A stretch of 64,000 nt of DNA, from contig NZ_JAQFIL010000001.1 of NCBI RefSeq assembly GCF_029504655.1, positions 3,477,001 to 3,541,000 on the forward strand, given 5' to 3'. How positions within the stretch are numbered: the stretch's first letter is position 1; each line of letters starts with the position of its first letter. Positions 45,932-55,076 of this stretch are shown piece by piece. The stretch is from Catalinimonas alkaloidigena (GTDB lineage: Bacteria > Bacteroidota > Bacteroidia > Cytophagales > Cyclobacteriaceae). Position numbers and translations under genes: made by a program. The notes beneath the pieces are model-generated. The model did not search any database. It worked only from the letters and a program-made list of their open reading frames with translations, and was not told where the DNA came from.

Positions 45932-46308
45932 TAGCTCGTATATTTTTTCACTACCTCTACCAGATGATCAAAGTTTAAAGGTTTCTGTAAATATTCGTTG
46001 ATGCCTACGTTGGTGAATTCTTCTTCAGAGTAGTTCTTCGCATTTCCTGTGATAGCAACAATGGGAATGTTTGATTTATTAGAATCTTCCAGGGCTCTGA
46101 TCTGCTTAGTACATTCCATGCCATCCATTTTGGGCATACCTATGTCCATCAGAATAATGTCATAGTCTTCAGCTTCAATAGCTTTAAGTACTTCTTCCCC
46201 ATTTTTAACAGAGTCTATCTCATAGTTCTGAAACTGGAGAACTTTTTTGGTCAGATTTTGAATCACTGAACTGTCTTCAGCTACTAACACTTTCTTAGTA
46301 TTGGCCAT
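45931..46308 (-). CDS. Single-domain response regulator (REC)
   Basis: CheY-like receiver of 125 residues from the ATG at 46308 (MANTKKVLVAEDSS). An upstream ATG at 46425 would add 39 residues that are unlike a receiver and lie inside the kinase gene. Acidic pocket Glu11/Asp12, phospho-acceptor Asp55 (IILMDIGMPKMDG), Thr in VAITG and Lys in LQKP are all present. No output domain. It overlaps the end of the hybrid kinase by 14 bases, so it is probably phosphorylated through that kinase's HPt. Confidence 0.9.
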   Translation of the reverse strand: MANTKKVLVAEDSSVIQNLTKKVLQFQNYEIDSVKNGEEVLKAIEAEDYDIILMDIGMPKMDGMECTKQIRALEDSNKSNIPIVAITGNAKNYSEEEFTNVGINEYLQKPLNFDHLVEVVKKYTS

Positions 46309-49300
46309 CTTTAAATGATTTTGAAAAGCTTTTGAACTCAAGTTGAAATTCAGAAAAATATGATTGAAGGTTATCCATGTCTTCACTAAGCCCCTTCCTC
46401 TTACCTTGCTTAAGCTCAGCTTCAATTCGGGTTATCAGCTTGGCTAGTCGGTCTATTCCCAGTGTACTGGAATTACCTTTCAATGTGTGCAATTTACTTA
46501 AAATATCATCATAATCTTCTTTTTTGAGTGATTCAATGCAAGAATTAATCAGTGTTTTTGATTCCTCTTCAAAATCACTCAAAGTTTCAACGATTATCTC
46601 TTTGCCTCCATATTTTTCAAGGTCCTTTAAGACCTCAAAATTTACAATTTTATATTCCGAATCCAATGGTGCTCTATTATTCTGAGCTGAGGATTCCACT
46701 TCCTGGCTGCTCAATACTTCCACCAGTTTTTTGACCAATACCCTGGGACGTATAGGCTTAGACACATAATCATCAAGCCCTGCTTTGATGAACCTTTCTT
46801 TATCTCCCTGCATAGAATAGGCGGTCATAGCTATAATAGGAGGAAGATGTTTTATTCCCAGAGAGCGTATGTTCTGAGTTGCAACGATACCATCCATTTC
46901 CGGCATCTGTATGTCCATCAGAATAACATCAAAATCATGCTTTTTTACCAGCTCAATTGCTTTTTTTCCGCTGTCAGCAACCGTGACCAAACAGTGCGAT
47001 TTTTCCAGTATTTTACTGGAAACTTTTCGGTTGACCAGGTTATCATCAACCAGTAATATATGAGGTTTTAATTTTTGGAGGTAGTCTTCTGCCCCTTCCC
47101 TATCAGGTTCATCCTGCTCAGGTATGTCAGCTTCACTGGCCTTGAATGTAAACCAAAATGTGCTACCAAAGCCTGGTTTTGAGTGCAAGCCTATACTCCC
47201 ATTCATTAACGCAGCCAGTTGTTTTGAAATAGAAAGTCCCAAACCAGTACCTTTATATTTTTTTGTAACCGAACTATCCACCTGGTTAAAATTCTGAAAA
47301 AGCTCTTTCTGAGCACTTTCAGATATTCCGATCCCCGTATCAGTTACAGAAACTTTCAATATCAATTGCCCTGGTTTGAGTTGTTCACTTTCAACTTCTT
47401 CCCTGGAAACCTGTATGCTCACCCTGCCATTTTGATCTGTAAACTTGATCGCATTAGAAGTTAGATTAGAGATAATTTGCAAGACTCTGGTTTCATCTAT
47501 TCTTACATATTCGGGTAAGCCATCTGCTACCTGATAGTCAAAAGAAATCCCTTTGGCTCGTGCCTGCTGAGAAAAAAGTGCGTATGCTTTACCGGGTACT
47601 GATTTAAGGGGTACGGTACTCTTATGTAATTTCATTTTCCCTGCCTCAATTTTTGACAGGTCAAGAATGTCGTTTAATATATTGAGGAGTACCTCTGATG
47701 ACTTTTTGATCGTTTGCACAAAATCTTCCTGCTCATCATCCAGGGTAGTATCCGCCAGCAGATCAATCATACTAATGATACCGTTCATGGGCGTCCTGAT
47801 TTCATGACTCATATTTGCCAGAAAACTTTCTTTAACTTTGAGCGAACGCTCTGCTACTTCTTTGGCTCTTTGTAACTCCTGGCTGGCTTTTTTTAGTTGT
47901 GTGATGTCTCGTGCAACACCTTCAATTTCAACTGGCTTTCGGGAATAATTATAAATCAAGCGAACATTACAGATACATTGTAACAGCTCGCCATCTGCCT
48001 TTATGATTGAAGCCTCAAAGTTTCGGACCGACCTATATTTTACCAGTTGCCGGATAAGATTTTTTGTTCGGCTATCGTAGAGGTAATAATTGGTAATATT
48101 TTTACCTACTACGTCATAGGTTTGGTAATCTGTCAGTTCATGCACTGAGGGACTTATCAGTGAAATAGTACCGTCCAGATGGCATCTGAAGTAGATATCC
48201 TGAAAGGATTCAAATATGTTTCTGAACTTCTCTTCACTCTCTATCATTCTGAGTTCTGACTCTTTCTTCAAAGAAACATCATGCGCCATGCCGGAAACTT
48301 CTCTGATGGTTCCATCTTCGCGGTAGATAGGGTTGATAAAAATATGAAACCATTTATGCTTAATTTTTTTACTCTCCAAATGCAACTCATATTCGGAAGG
48401 GTTACCATCCAAAGCCATTTCATAGCGCATTTGCCAAATATCCAGATACTGGCCGGTAGCCTTTTTGCTGCTTTTATTGAACACTTCACCCAAAACAGGG
48501 GACACACCATAACGCTCAAGAGCAAAATTTTCAAAATTTTTATTGAAAGTAGTGAAGCGGAGTGACCTATCAACCGACCAGATAAGGTGACTGCTACTCT
48601 GGAAAATCGCATTTAAGCGACTTGTTTGTTCATTTAACTTTTCTTCATTGAGTTTTCTTTCTACCGCCAGGGCTACCTGACCTGAAACGAAATCCAGAAG
48701 GTCTAAATCACGGGTAGTGAGGCCTTCTCCGGACTTATAATGTTGCAGCGAGATCAGTCCGATGGTTCTTTTTTTTATTTTCAGGGGTACGCCAAGCCAA
48801 ATTTTAGGAAATACAGGTAATGGCTTAATTATATTTTTTTCTGCCAATTGCTCCAGATCCTTTTCATAAAGAATGACTGGCTCGTTTTTATGGATTACGT
48901 ACCTTACCAGCTCAGCTTGCGTCAGATTTCTTGTATCCTGCCCTGTATTTTGCTTTGGTCCTGAAATAAAATAAGGAAACCTTACCTCTTGTTCTTCTCC
49001 AATTAAAGCAATGTAAAAATTGTCGGCCTGGATTACTCTTTTTAATTCCCGATGTATGTTAAAATACAGTGTATCAAGATCAGGACTGTGAATCGTCAGG
49101 TTAGCTATACTATTGTATAAATTTTGAGCCCTTTCTGCCCTTACCTGATCACTAATATCATAAAAAATGCCTCTATACTCAACTTCAGTCCCACTCCTTT
49201 TGACAGTCAAACTACCTGAGACATATACATTTTTTCCTGCCTTGTTAACAAAAATCGTATTGAAATTACCCCCGGTTCCTTCTGTTTTTAAACGATCCAG

Positions 49301-50305
49301 ATGGTCCAGGGTATTTTGCTGATAATGGGGATGAATGAGGGATTTGAAATTAAGTTTTTCTATTTCCTGATCTGTATATCCCATTTTATTTCGCCAGGCT
49401 TTGTTGACAAACTGTAATTCACCCGACTCATTAAAGATCAGGATAAGGTCAAAAGCAGTATTGAAAAGCTCGGCAAGTTGCTTATTCTTTTCGTTAAGCT
49501 TGCGCTTTACTTCTTTCTGCTCAGAAATGTTTTCAGCAAGTATGCTTAAACCCGAAAATTCACCATCGTTTTCGTGATAGATGATACTGCTAAGGTTGAG
49601 CTTGACCAGCTTACCACTTTTTGTTTGGACACTACGTTTAAGGTTGACATGTATATCATTTTGAGCTGCCAAATTGAGAAAAGAGGGCATATTTAACTTT
49701 TCACCTCTTAAAGGCACAAACTCATCAAAGAGGTTATTACCTATGATTGACTTTCCACGCTCTTCCAGCGTTTCCTGCATCGCCGCATTTGCATAAATGA
49801 TCTTACCCTTGGAGTCTACTGATACAGCCAGCAAATTGGCATCCTTTAGTGAATTCTGAAATTGCTCAAAAGAAACAGTAGATTTTTGTAAGGCTCTGCT
49901 GTTTTCCGGAACCTGTATAATAAGCCCCAGGACATGTACTGATTCGGAGCTCTGATTAGTGCTATCTAACAGAACAAGCCTTGCATTGGTCTTTTTTTCA
50001 GCGTTTTTTAAGTTGAATTCAAGGCTTAATAAAAGTTCGTTGATGGGCTGATTGATGAGTTTTTTGCTCTTTTGCAGGAGCTTTTCCTGAGAGGAGGCAT
50101 CTAATAAGTCATAAAGGTTTTCATTATTCTTAGTATGAAGCGCCAAAAATTCTTTACACGGATTATTGATTTGCTCACCAACAATTTCACAGTAATTTTG
50201 ATTGTACTTTACTTTGATAAGGCCAAGCGGGAGGTGACCATATTCAAGTAAAAATCTGAATACTTTTTCGTGCTCTCGCTCCTCTTGATTAGAATTGTCA
50301 ATCAT
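46295..50305 (-). CDS. Cytoplasmic multi-PAS/GAF hybrid histidine kinase with REC and HPt
   Basis: Phosphorelay kinase of 1336 residues with no transmembrane segment seen. Domain order: a PAS-like N-terminus (about 10-130), PAS (147-265), PAS (275-390), GAF (about 395-550), PAS (565-680), PAS (690-805), HisKA with His834 (NMSHEIRTPMNG), HATPase (NLTSNAIKF; DTGIG 989-993; GTGLGLSIS), receiver with Asp1131 (VILMDIQMPEMDG), and HPt with His1273 (LHTLKGNSSTLG). It therefore carries a complete His-Asp-His relay whose next step is likely the co-encoded single receiver. The signal is unknown; soluble small molecules or redox state are possible. Confidence 0.93.
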   Translation of the reverse strand: MIDNSNQEEREHEKVFRFLLEYGHLPLGLIKVKYNQNYCEIVGEQINNPCKEFLALHTKNNENLYDLLDASSQEKLLQKSKKLINQPINELLLSLEFNLKNAEKKTNARLVLLDSTNQSSESVHVLGLIIQVPENSRALQKSTVSFEQFQNSLKDANLLAVSVDSKGKIIYANAAMQETLEERGKSIIGNNLFDEFVPLRGEKLNMPSFLNLAAQNDIHVNLKRSVQTKSGKLVKLNLSSIIYHENDGEFSGLSILAENISEQKEVKRKLNEKNKQLAELFNTAFDLILIFNESGELQFVNKAWRNKMGYTDQEIEKLNFKSLIHPHYQQNTLDHLDRLKTEGTGGNFNTIFVNKAGKNVYVSGSLTVKRSGTEVEYRGIFYDISDQVRAERAQNLYNSIANLTIHSPDLDTLYFNIHRELKRVIQADNFYIALIGEEQEVRFPYFISGPKQNTGQDTRNLTQAELVRYVIHKNEPVILYEKDLEQLAEKNIIKPLPVFPKIWLGVPLKIKKRTIGLISLQHYKSGEGLTTRDLDLLDFVSGQVALAVERKLNEEKLNEQTSRLNAIFQSSSHLIWSVDRSLRFTTFNKNFENFALERYGVSPVLGEVFNKSSKKATGQYLDIWQMRYEMALDGNPSEYELHLESKKIKHKWFHIFINPIYREDGTIREVSGMAHDVSLKKESELRMIESEEKFRNIFESFQDIYFRCHLDGTISLISPSVHELTDYQTYDVVGKNITNYYLYDSRTKNLIRQLVKYRSVRNFEASIIKADGELLQCICNVRLIYNYSRKPVEIEGVARDITQLKKASQELQRAKEVAERSLKVKESFLANMSHEIRTPMNGIISMIDLLADTTLDDEQEDFVQTIKKSSEVLLNILNDILDLSKIEAGKMKLHKSTVPLKSVPGKAYALFSQQARAKGISFDYQVADGLPEYVRIDETRVLQIISNLTSNAIKFTDQNGRVSIQVSREEVESEQLKPGQLILKVSVTDTGIGISESAQKELFQNFNQVDSSVTKKYKGTGLGLSISKQLAALMNGSIGLHSKPGFGSTFWFTFKASEADIPEQDEPDREGAEDYLQKLKPHILLVDDNLVNRKVSSKILEKSHCLVTVADSGKKAIELVKKHDFDVILMDIQMPEMDGIVATQNIRSLGIKHLPPIIAMTAYSMQGDKERFIKAGLDDYVSKPIRPRVLVKKLVEVLSSQEVESSAQNNRAPLDSEYKIVNFEVLKDLEKYGGKEIIVETLSDFEEESKTLINSCIESLKKEDYDDILSKLHTLKGNSSTLGIDRLAKLITRIEAELKQGKRKGLSEDMDNLQSYFSEFQLEFKSFSKSFKDGQY

Positions 50306-50373
50306 ACTTAAAAATAAGTGCCCAATTTATTTATTAACGTATCATTTATCAAAGACTTATTTCAATTGTTAAA

Positions 50374-51318
50374 ATGATTGCAAAAAATACTCCAACCCTT
50401 ATTATTTTACTAGGTCCTACCGCTGTTGGTAAAACCAGCATAGCTATTGAACTGGGTATGTGGCTGAGCACTTCTATAGTTTCCACCGATTCCAGACAAT
50501 TTTATAAGGAAATGAACATTGGTACCGCAAAACCTAGCCCTGAAGAACTTAATAAGGTAACACATCATTTGGTTGATTTTTTGTCGGTAAAAGATCCATA
50601 TGATGTAAAAAAATTTGAGGAGGATGCGTTAAATTGTTTATCTACTATTTTCCAGCATAAAAAGTGTGCTATCGCTACCGGGGGCTCAGGTTTATTTGTA
50701 AAGACCCTCTGTGAAGGCATTGACCCTATGCCTGATATTCCTGAGAAAATCAGAAATAATTTGCAGCAGAGGTTGGAAGAGAAAGGACTAGAAAATTTAT
50801 TGAGCGAACTGCTGGAAGTAGATCCTGAATATTATAGCGAGGTAGATCTATATAACCATCGCAGAGTGTTACGCGCATTAGAAGTGTACCATGCCTGTGG
50901 AAAGCCCTACTCCTCTTACAGAAAACAACAATTATCTAGGGTAAACCGCCCGTTTGAGATCGTTAAAATTGGACTTAATCGTGACCGCAAAGAGTTGTAT
51001 GAAAGAATCAATCAAAGGGTAGACCAGATGGTTAATGAAGGTTTGTTCGCAGAAGTAGACTCTTTGGTTGACTTTCAAGAACACAATGCTCTGCAAACCG
51101 TTGGTTATCAGGAAGTTTTTCCATTCTTAAGAGGAGACTATGGGCAGGAAGAAGCCATACGGCTTATCAAAAGAAATACTAGGAGGTTTGCCAAACGTCA
51201 GCTTACCTGGTTCAGGAAAGATGCTGAAGTGAAGTGGTTTCAGTTGAGCGGAAGAGAAGAAGATGCATTACAGGAAATAAAAAATTATCTAAAAATCAGA
51301 CTCAGCACAGGTGCATAA
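50374..51318 (+). CDS. miaA: tRNA dimethylallyltransferase
   Basis: Isopentenyl transferase of 314 residues modifying A37 of tRNAs reading UNN codons. P-loop GPTAVGKTS near residue 14, then STDSRQFYKEMNIGTAKPS, HHLVDF and ATGGSGLFVKTLCEG are characteristic, as is NTRRFAKRQLTWFRKD near the C-terminus. Divergent from the kinase gene across 68 bp. Its stop overlaps the next gene's GTG start. Confidence 0.96.
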   Translation: MIAKNTPTLIILLGPTAVGKTSIAIELGMWLSTSIVSTDSRQFYKEMNIGTAKPSPEELNKVTHHLVDFLSVKDPYDVKKFEEDALNCLSTIFQHKKCAIATGGSGLFVKTLCEGIDPMPDIPEKIRNNLQQRLEEKGLENLLSELLEVDPEYYSEVDLYNHRRVLRALEVYHACGKPYSSYRKQQLSRVNRPFEIVKIGLNRDRKELYERINQRVDQMVNEGLFAEVDSLVDFQEHNALQTVGYQEVFPFLRGDYGQEEAIRLIKRNTRRFAKRQLTWFRKDAEVKWFQLSGREEDALQEIKNYLKIRLSTGA

Positions 51319-52891
51319 TAATTATTTTTTTTTCAGACAACTAAGTCAAGCGCTTGAAGATAAGATTAAGGGCTGGATGTTAGCGACATGCTTTAGTCAA
51401 AACAAAGACGAGCTCATTATAGGCTTTGCTAATCCTGAACCCCCACACGAAGATTTTTATATTAAAGCCCTTTTGGAAAGCCAGTTTTCCTGTCTTCATT
51501 TTCCGGATGACTTTCACCGTAGTAAAAAAAATAGTGTAGACCTTTTCTCTACAGTGCTTGATCAAAAGGTAATTGAGATCAGGCAGACACCCAATGACAG
51601 AAGCTTTGCCATCATTTTGCAGCCTGAAACAGGCGCTGCATCTTATCAGCTATTATTCAAAATGCATGGAAATCGTGCTAACATATTATTGCTGAAAGAA
51701 AATGAAGTACTTGACATTTTCAAACACCAACTGGGCAAGGATGAAAAGCTGGATGTTACTCAACTTCCTCTACAGATTGACCACTCATTTGATGCTTTTA
51801 AAGCTAAACAGGCTAATCCCAATAAGCTCTATCCTACATTGGGACCTGTCCCGGCTTACTATTTAGAAGAGCGCGCATATGCCGAACGATCAATGGAAGA
51901 AAAGTGGCATCTTTTTGAGGCAATGGTGCTGGAACTGCAAAAGCCAAAAGCTTTCTATACCACAATGATCAGGGGCAACTTACACCTCTCTCTTTTAGAA
52001 ACCGGAGACATTGACCAGCGCTTTCAACACCCCATTGAGGCAATTAATCACTTCTTCCTCAAATATATCAGAGACATGCACCTCATGCATGAAAAGGGTG
52101 GGCTGCTAAAAAAACTTACCAGACAGATTACCCAAACAGAAAATTACATTCAGAAAAATTATGAAAAATTAGAGGAACTGGAGCATGGGACCCAACACGG
52201 CCAGATTGCTGATATTATCATGGCGAATATGCATCAGATCCCACCCAATAGCAGAAAGGTAGTTTTCAATAATTTTTATACGAACCAACCGATAGAAATC
52301 AAACTGAAGAAAAATATCAGCCCCCAGAAAAACGCGGAGATTCTTTATCGCAAAGCTAAAAACCAAAAAATTGAACTGGAGAATCTTAGCAAAAATATTG
52401 AGCAAAAGGAAGCAGTTTTGCTCAAACTTTATGAGCATGTAGAAAATCTGGAAGCACTTGATGAAGTTAAGTCCATCAGGCAATATGCGAAACACCATCA
52501 ACTATTACAGGAACAAAAGGCACAGGAAGAAGCATTGCCTTATAAGAGCTTTGTGATTGAAAATTTTCAGGTTTGGGTAGGCAAACACGCCAAAAGTAAT
52601 GATACTTTGCTTAGGGAGTTTAGTTTTAAAGACGATTTATGGTTGCATGCCAAGGATGTGCCCGGCTCTCATGTACTGATCAAGCAGCAGGCAGGAAAAC
52701 CCTACCCAAAATCAGTAATAGAAAAAGCAGCAGAACTAGCCGCTTATTACTCTAAAAGGAAATCAGACAGTCTTTGCCCGGTGATAGTGACCCCCCGAAA
52801 GTATGTACGAAAATCTAAAGGTATGCTTGCCGGGCAGGTAATTGTGGATCAGGAAGAAGTCATTATGGTAGAACCCAAAAAGCCGAACTAA
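51311..52891 (+). CDS. NFACT/RqcH-like ribosome quality control protein
   Basis: NFACT family protein of 526 residues (Bacillus RqcH about 570). RqcH binds stalled 50S subunits and adds alanine tails. N-terminal NFACT-N region (FSQNKDELIIGF, SRKKNSVDLF-like block), a central coiled coil (about 270-390, with KLTRQITQTENYIQKNYEKLEELE), and the C-terminal NFACT-R/DUF814 domain with LWLHAKDVPGSHVLIK. The GTG start at 51311, overlapping miaA by eight bases, gives MHNNYFFFRQLS; no ATG is available nearby. Tailing activity is inferred from the family. Confidence 0.88.
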   Translation: MHNNYFFFRQLSQALEDKIKGWMLATCFSQNKDELIIGFANPEPPHEDFYIKALLESQFSCLHFPDDFHRSKKNSVDLFSTVLDQKVIEIRQTPNDRSFAIILQPETGAASYQLLFKMHGNRANILLLKENEVLDIFKHQLGKDEKLDVTQLPLQIDHSFDAFKAKQANPNKLYPTLGPVPAYYLEERAYAERSMEEKWHLFEAMVLELQKPKAFYTTMIRGNLHLSLLETGDIDQRFQHPIEAINHFFLKYIRDMHLMHEKGGLLKKLTRQITQTENYIQKNYEKLEELEHGTQHGQIADIIMANMHQIPPNSRKVVFNNFYTNQPIEIKLKKNISPQKNAEILYRKAKNQKIELENLSKNIEQKEAVLLKLYEHVENLEALDEVKSIRQYAKHHQLLQEQKAQEEALPYKSFVIENFQVWVGKHAKSNDTLLREFSFKDDLWLHAKDVPGSHVLIKQQAGKPYPKSVIEKAAELAAYYSKRKSDSLCPVIVTPRKYVRKSKGMLAGQVIVDQEEVIMVEPKKPN

Positions 52892-53089
52892 GCACACGAA
52901 AAATAAGTGACAGGCCGTTTTTTGGGGAGATGATCATGTTGAACAGTAAGACCAGAATAAGCAGCACACTAAATACGCCTTGTAAACGGCGCTAGCATTG
53001 GGCTTCTTAGACCATCAATGCAATAAAAATCGTTGCAAATAGAAATTTGCATGCCGATGCCTTAACTTAAATCTTTCAAATTTATCACA
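52892..53089. other. Convergent intergenic region between NFACT gene and yebC
   Basis: 198 bases with no supported gene. On the minus strand a 43-codon open stretch encodes a hydrophobic segment (LQGVFSVLLILVLLFNMI) but lacks a good start codon. No strong terminator is seen. Confidence 0.3.
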
Positions 53090-53842
53090 TCAGACCATTT
53101 CCATTTGCTCTTCAGTGGCTTCAAGATTATGATAGACCTTGGCTACATCATCGTCATCCTCCAAAGCTTCAATCAATTTCATTACGCTCAGAAAATCATC
53201 ATCACCTAAGTTAACTGTGGTGGTAGGGATACGCTGTAATTCGGCGCTTTCAGTTTCTATATTCAGCTCTTCCAGCTTGTTTTGCAGGCTACCGAAGTCT
53301 TCCATGGCGGTGCTGACCTGCACATAGCCATTTTCATTGTCAAATTCCACTTCCTCTGCTCCTCCATCAATTAATTCAAGCATAAAGCTGTCTTCATCTT
53401 CAATATTTTCAGGGCGACGAAAGCTGAACATACCTTTGCGGTCAAACATGAATTCTACTGAGCCGTTTTTACTTAAGCTACCTCCGTGCTTGGTAAATAT
53501 AGAACGAACACTGGATACGGTACGGTTAAGGTTATCAGTGGTGCATTCTACAAATACAGCTACTCCATGAGGTGCGTAGCCTTCATAAGTCACATCTGAA
53601 TAATCTTCAGCATCAGCACCGGAGCCTTTAGTGATGGCTCTCTCAATGGTGTCTTTGGGCATATTTGCCCCCTTTGCGTTCTGAATGGCTAGCCTAAGCC
53701 TGGGGTTGGCATCAGGGTCTGGCCCTGCTTCTTTGGATGCTACAGTAATTTCTTTGATAAGTTTGGTAAAGACTTTAGCCCGTTTAGCATCCTGTGCACC
53801 TTTTCTACGCTTGATGTTAGCCCATTTACTATGTCCTGCCAT
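53090..53842 (-). CDS. YebC/PmpR family protein
   Basis: YebC/TACO1 family protein of 250 residues, opening with the diagnostic AGHSKWANIKRRKGAQDAKR. The blocks NPRLRLAIQNAKGANMPKDTIERAI and YEGYAPHGVAVFVECTTDN follow. The family has long been annotated as transcription regulators; some members are now linked to translation of difficult motifs such as polyproline. It starts nine bases after porV and is probably co-transcribed with it. Confidence 0.94.
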   Translation of the reverse strand: MAGHSKWANIKRRKGAQDAKRAKVFTKLIKEITVASKEAGPDPDANPRLRLAIQNAKGANMPKDTIERAITKGSGADAEDYSDVTYEGYAPHGVAVFVECTTDNLNRTVSSVRSIFTKHGGSLSKNGSVEFMFDRKGMFSFRRPENIEDEDSFMLELIDGGAEEVEFDNENGYVQVSTAMEDFGSLQNKLEELNIETESAELQRIPTTTVNLGDDDFLSVMKLIEALEDDDDVAKVYHNLEATEEQMEMV

Positions 53843-53851
53843 ACTACTTTC

Positions 53852-55045
53852 TTATTGTCCTTCTTCTGTAACTGATTCTTGTATTCCTTTATCTAAGTTA
53901 AATTGTAAAGTAACCCTTAATGTTTCCTGCAATGGATGGGTACGCCCGGGTTGGGTTCCCTGGGGCATCAGGTAAGCGAAATCCACACCAAATACCTGGT
54001 AGCGTAAACCAAGTCCCGCGGTAAAATAGCGACGATCTCCTTTGTCCTCGTTTTCATAGTAATAACCGGTTCTTACCGCGAAGAGGTCATTATACCAGTA
54101 CTCTACCCCTACCGAAAGCATAAGCTCCTTAATTTCTTCACTAAAGCCGTCTGGCGCATCAGCAAAAGAACCAAACATACCAGCCAATAATCCCTTGTCT
54201 CTATAACTCAATGTAGAGTCAGAGGGATCAGGGGTGGGTACCATTAGCTTATTAACATCAAATGCGAAAGTCAGTTTGTTATAAGGATCAAGATGGGTAG
54301 TAAAGGCTGTACCCAAACGTAGATTAGTAGGAAGGAAATCGGCATTATCTTCGTTTAGATAAGTTATTTTAGGTCCTATGTTAGAAATCACCGCGCCAAA
54401 AGCGATGTTATTCTTTTTACCGCCTACAACGGCTTCCTTATTATAAAACATACTGATATCAGCCGCTGCACTGATACCGGGCTTGCCATTGCCCGCACCG
54501 CTACCTGAAGTGGTTCCGGCAAACAGATTGGAATGGATAAACCTACCGGTTAAACCAGCACTTAAATTTTCGCTAAGCTTCATGGCAAATGTACCGGCGA
54601 GAGAAAATTCCCGCGGACTTACCAGTTGAAGCAGGTTGCCCTGATTATCAGTAAGCTGAATATCTCCCAGATCAAAATAGCGCATAGATAGGGCCAGCGC
54701 CTGCTCTTCATTGATTTTTTTGTAACCGGAAAGATAAGAAATAGACATATCACTTACTACTTTTGCCAGCCAGGGCGTGTAAGATCCAGCTATTCCCAGT
54801 TCATTTTCCATAAATGCTAGTTTGGAAGCATTCCAGTAAGTAGCATTGGCATCAGGTGAAATCGCCACCCCAACATCTCCCATAGCCCCTGAACGGGCGT
54901 CCGGGGTAATAGAAAGGAAGGGTACCGCGGTAGTGATTACTCTTTCTCCATTTTGGCCAAGTATAGCTGTGGCTTGGGAGAATGCCTGTAAACAGGCCAG
55001 CAAACTGATACTCGTAAGTAAAGTGGTTTTAAATACCTTTAACAT
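53852..55045 (-). CDS. porV: Type IX secretion outer-membrane shuttle protein PorV
   Basis: FadL-like outer-membrane barrel of 397 residues (PorV/LptO). The signal peptide ends near LQAFSQ. The mature start has AVPFLSITPDARSGAMGDVGVAISPDANATYWNASKLAF, a hallmark of PorV. The barrel segments and GYKKINEEQALALSMRYFDLG follow. PorV collects cargo at the SprA/Sov translocon and delivers it to PorU, whose gene lies 31 bp upstream in the same unit. Confidence 0.94.
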   Translation of the reverse strand: MLKVFKTTLLTSISLLACLQAFSQATAILGQNGERVITTAVPFLSITPDARSGAMGDVGVAISPDANATYWNASKLAFMENELGIAGSYTPWLAKVVSDMSISYLSGYKKINEEQALALSMRYFDLGDIQLTDNQGNLLQLVSPREFSLAGTFAMKLSENLSAGLTGRFIHSNLFAGTTSGSGAGNGKPGISAAADISMFYNKEAVVGGKKNNIAFGAVISNIGPKITYLNEDNADFLPTNLRLGTAFTTHLDPYNKLTFAFDVNKLMVPTPDPSDSTLSYRDKGLLAGMFGSFADAPDGFSEEIKELMLSVGVEYWYNDLFAVRTGYYYENEDKGDRRYFTAGLGLRYQVFGVDFAYLMPQGTQPGRTHPLQETLRVTLQFNLDKGIQESVTEEGQ

Positions 55046-55076
55046 GAATAGTTCGTATTACTCGAGTTAAATATAA

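Noticed and set aside
45931..46425. Longer start for the response regulator at 46425
   Set aside because: The extra 39 residues are not receiver-like and lie deep inside the kinase gene; ATG 46308 gives a canonical receiver start.
52892..53060. Minus-strand hydrophobic open stretch (LQGVFSVLLILVLLFNMI) between the NFACT gene and yebC
   Set aside because: It is only about 43 codons, has no ATG after the upstream stop and runs into the end of the NFACT gene. It could be a decayed membrane protein but cannot be supported as a gene.
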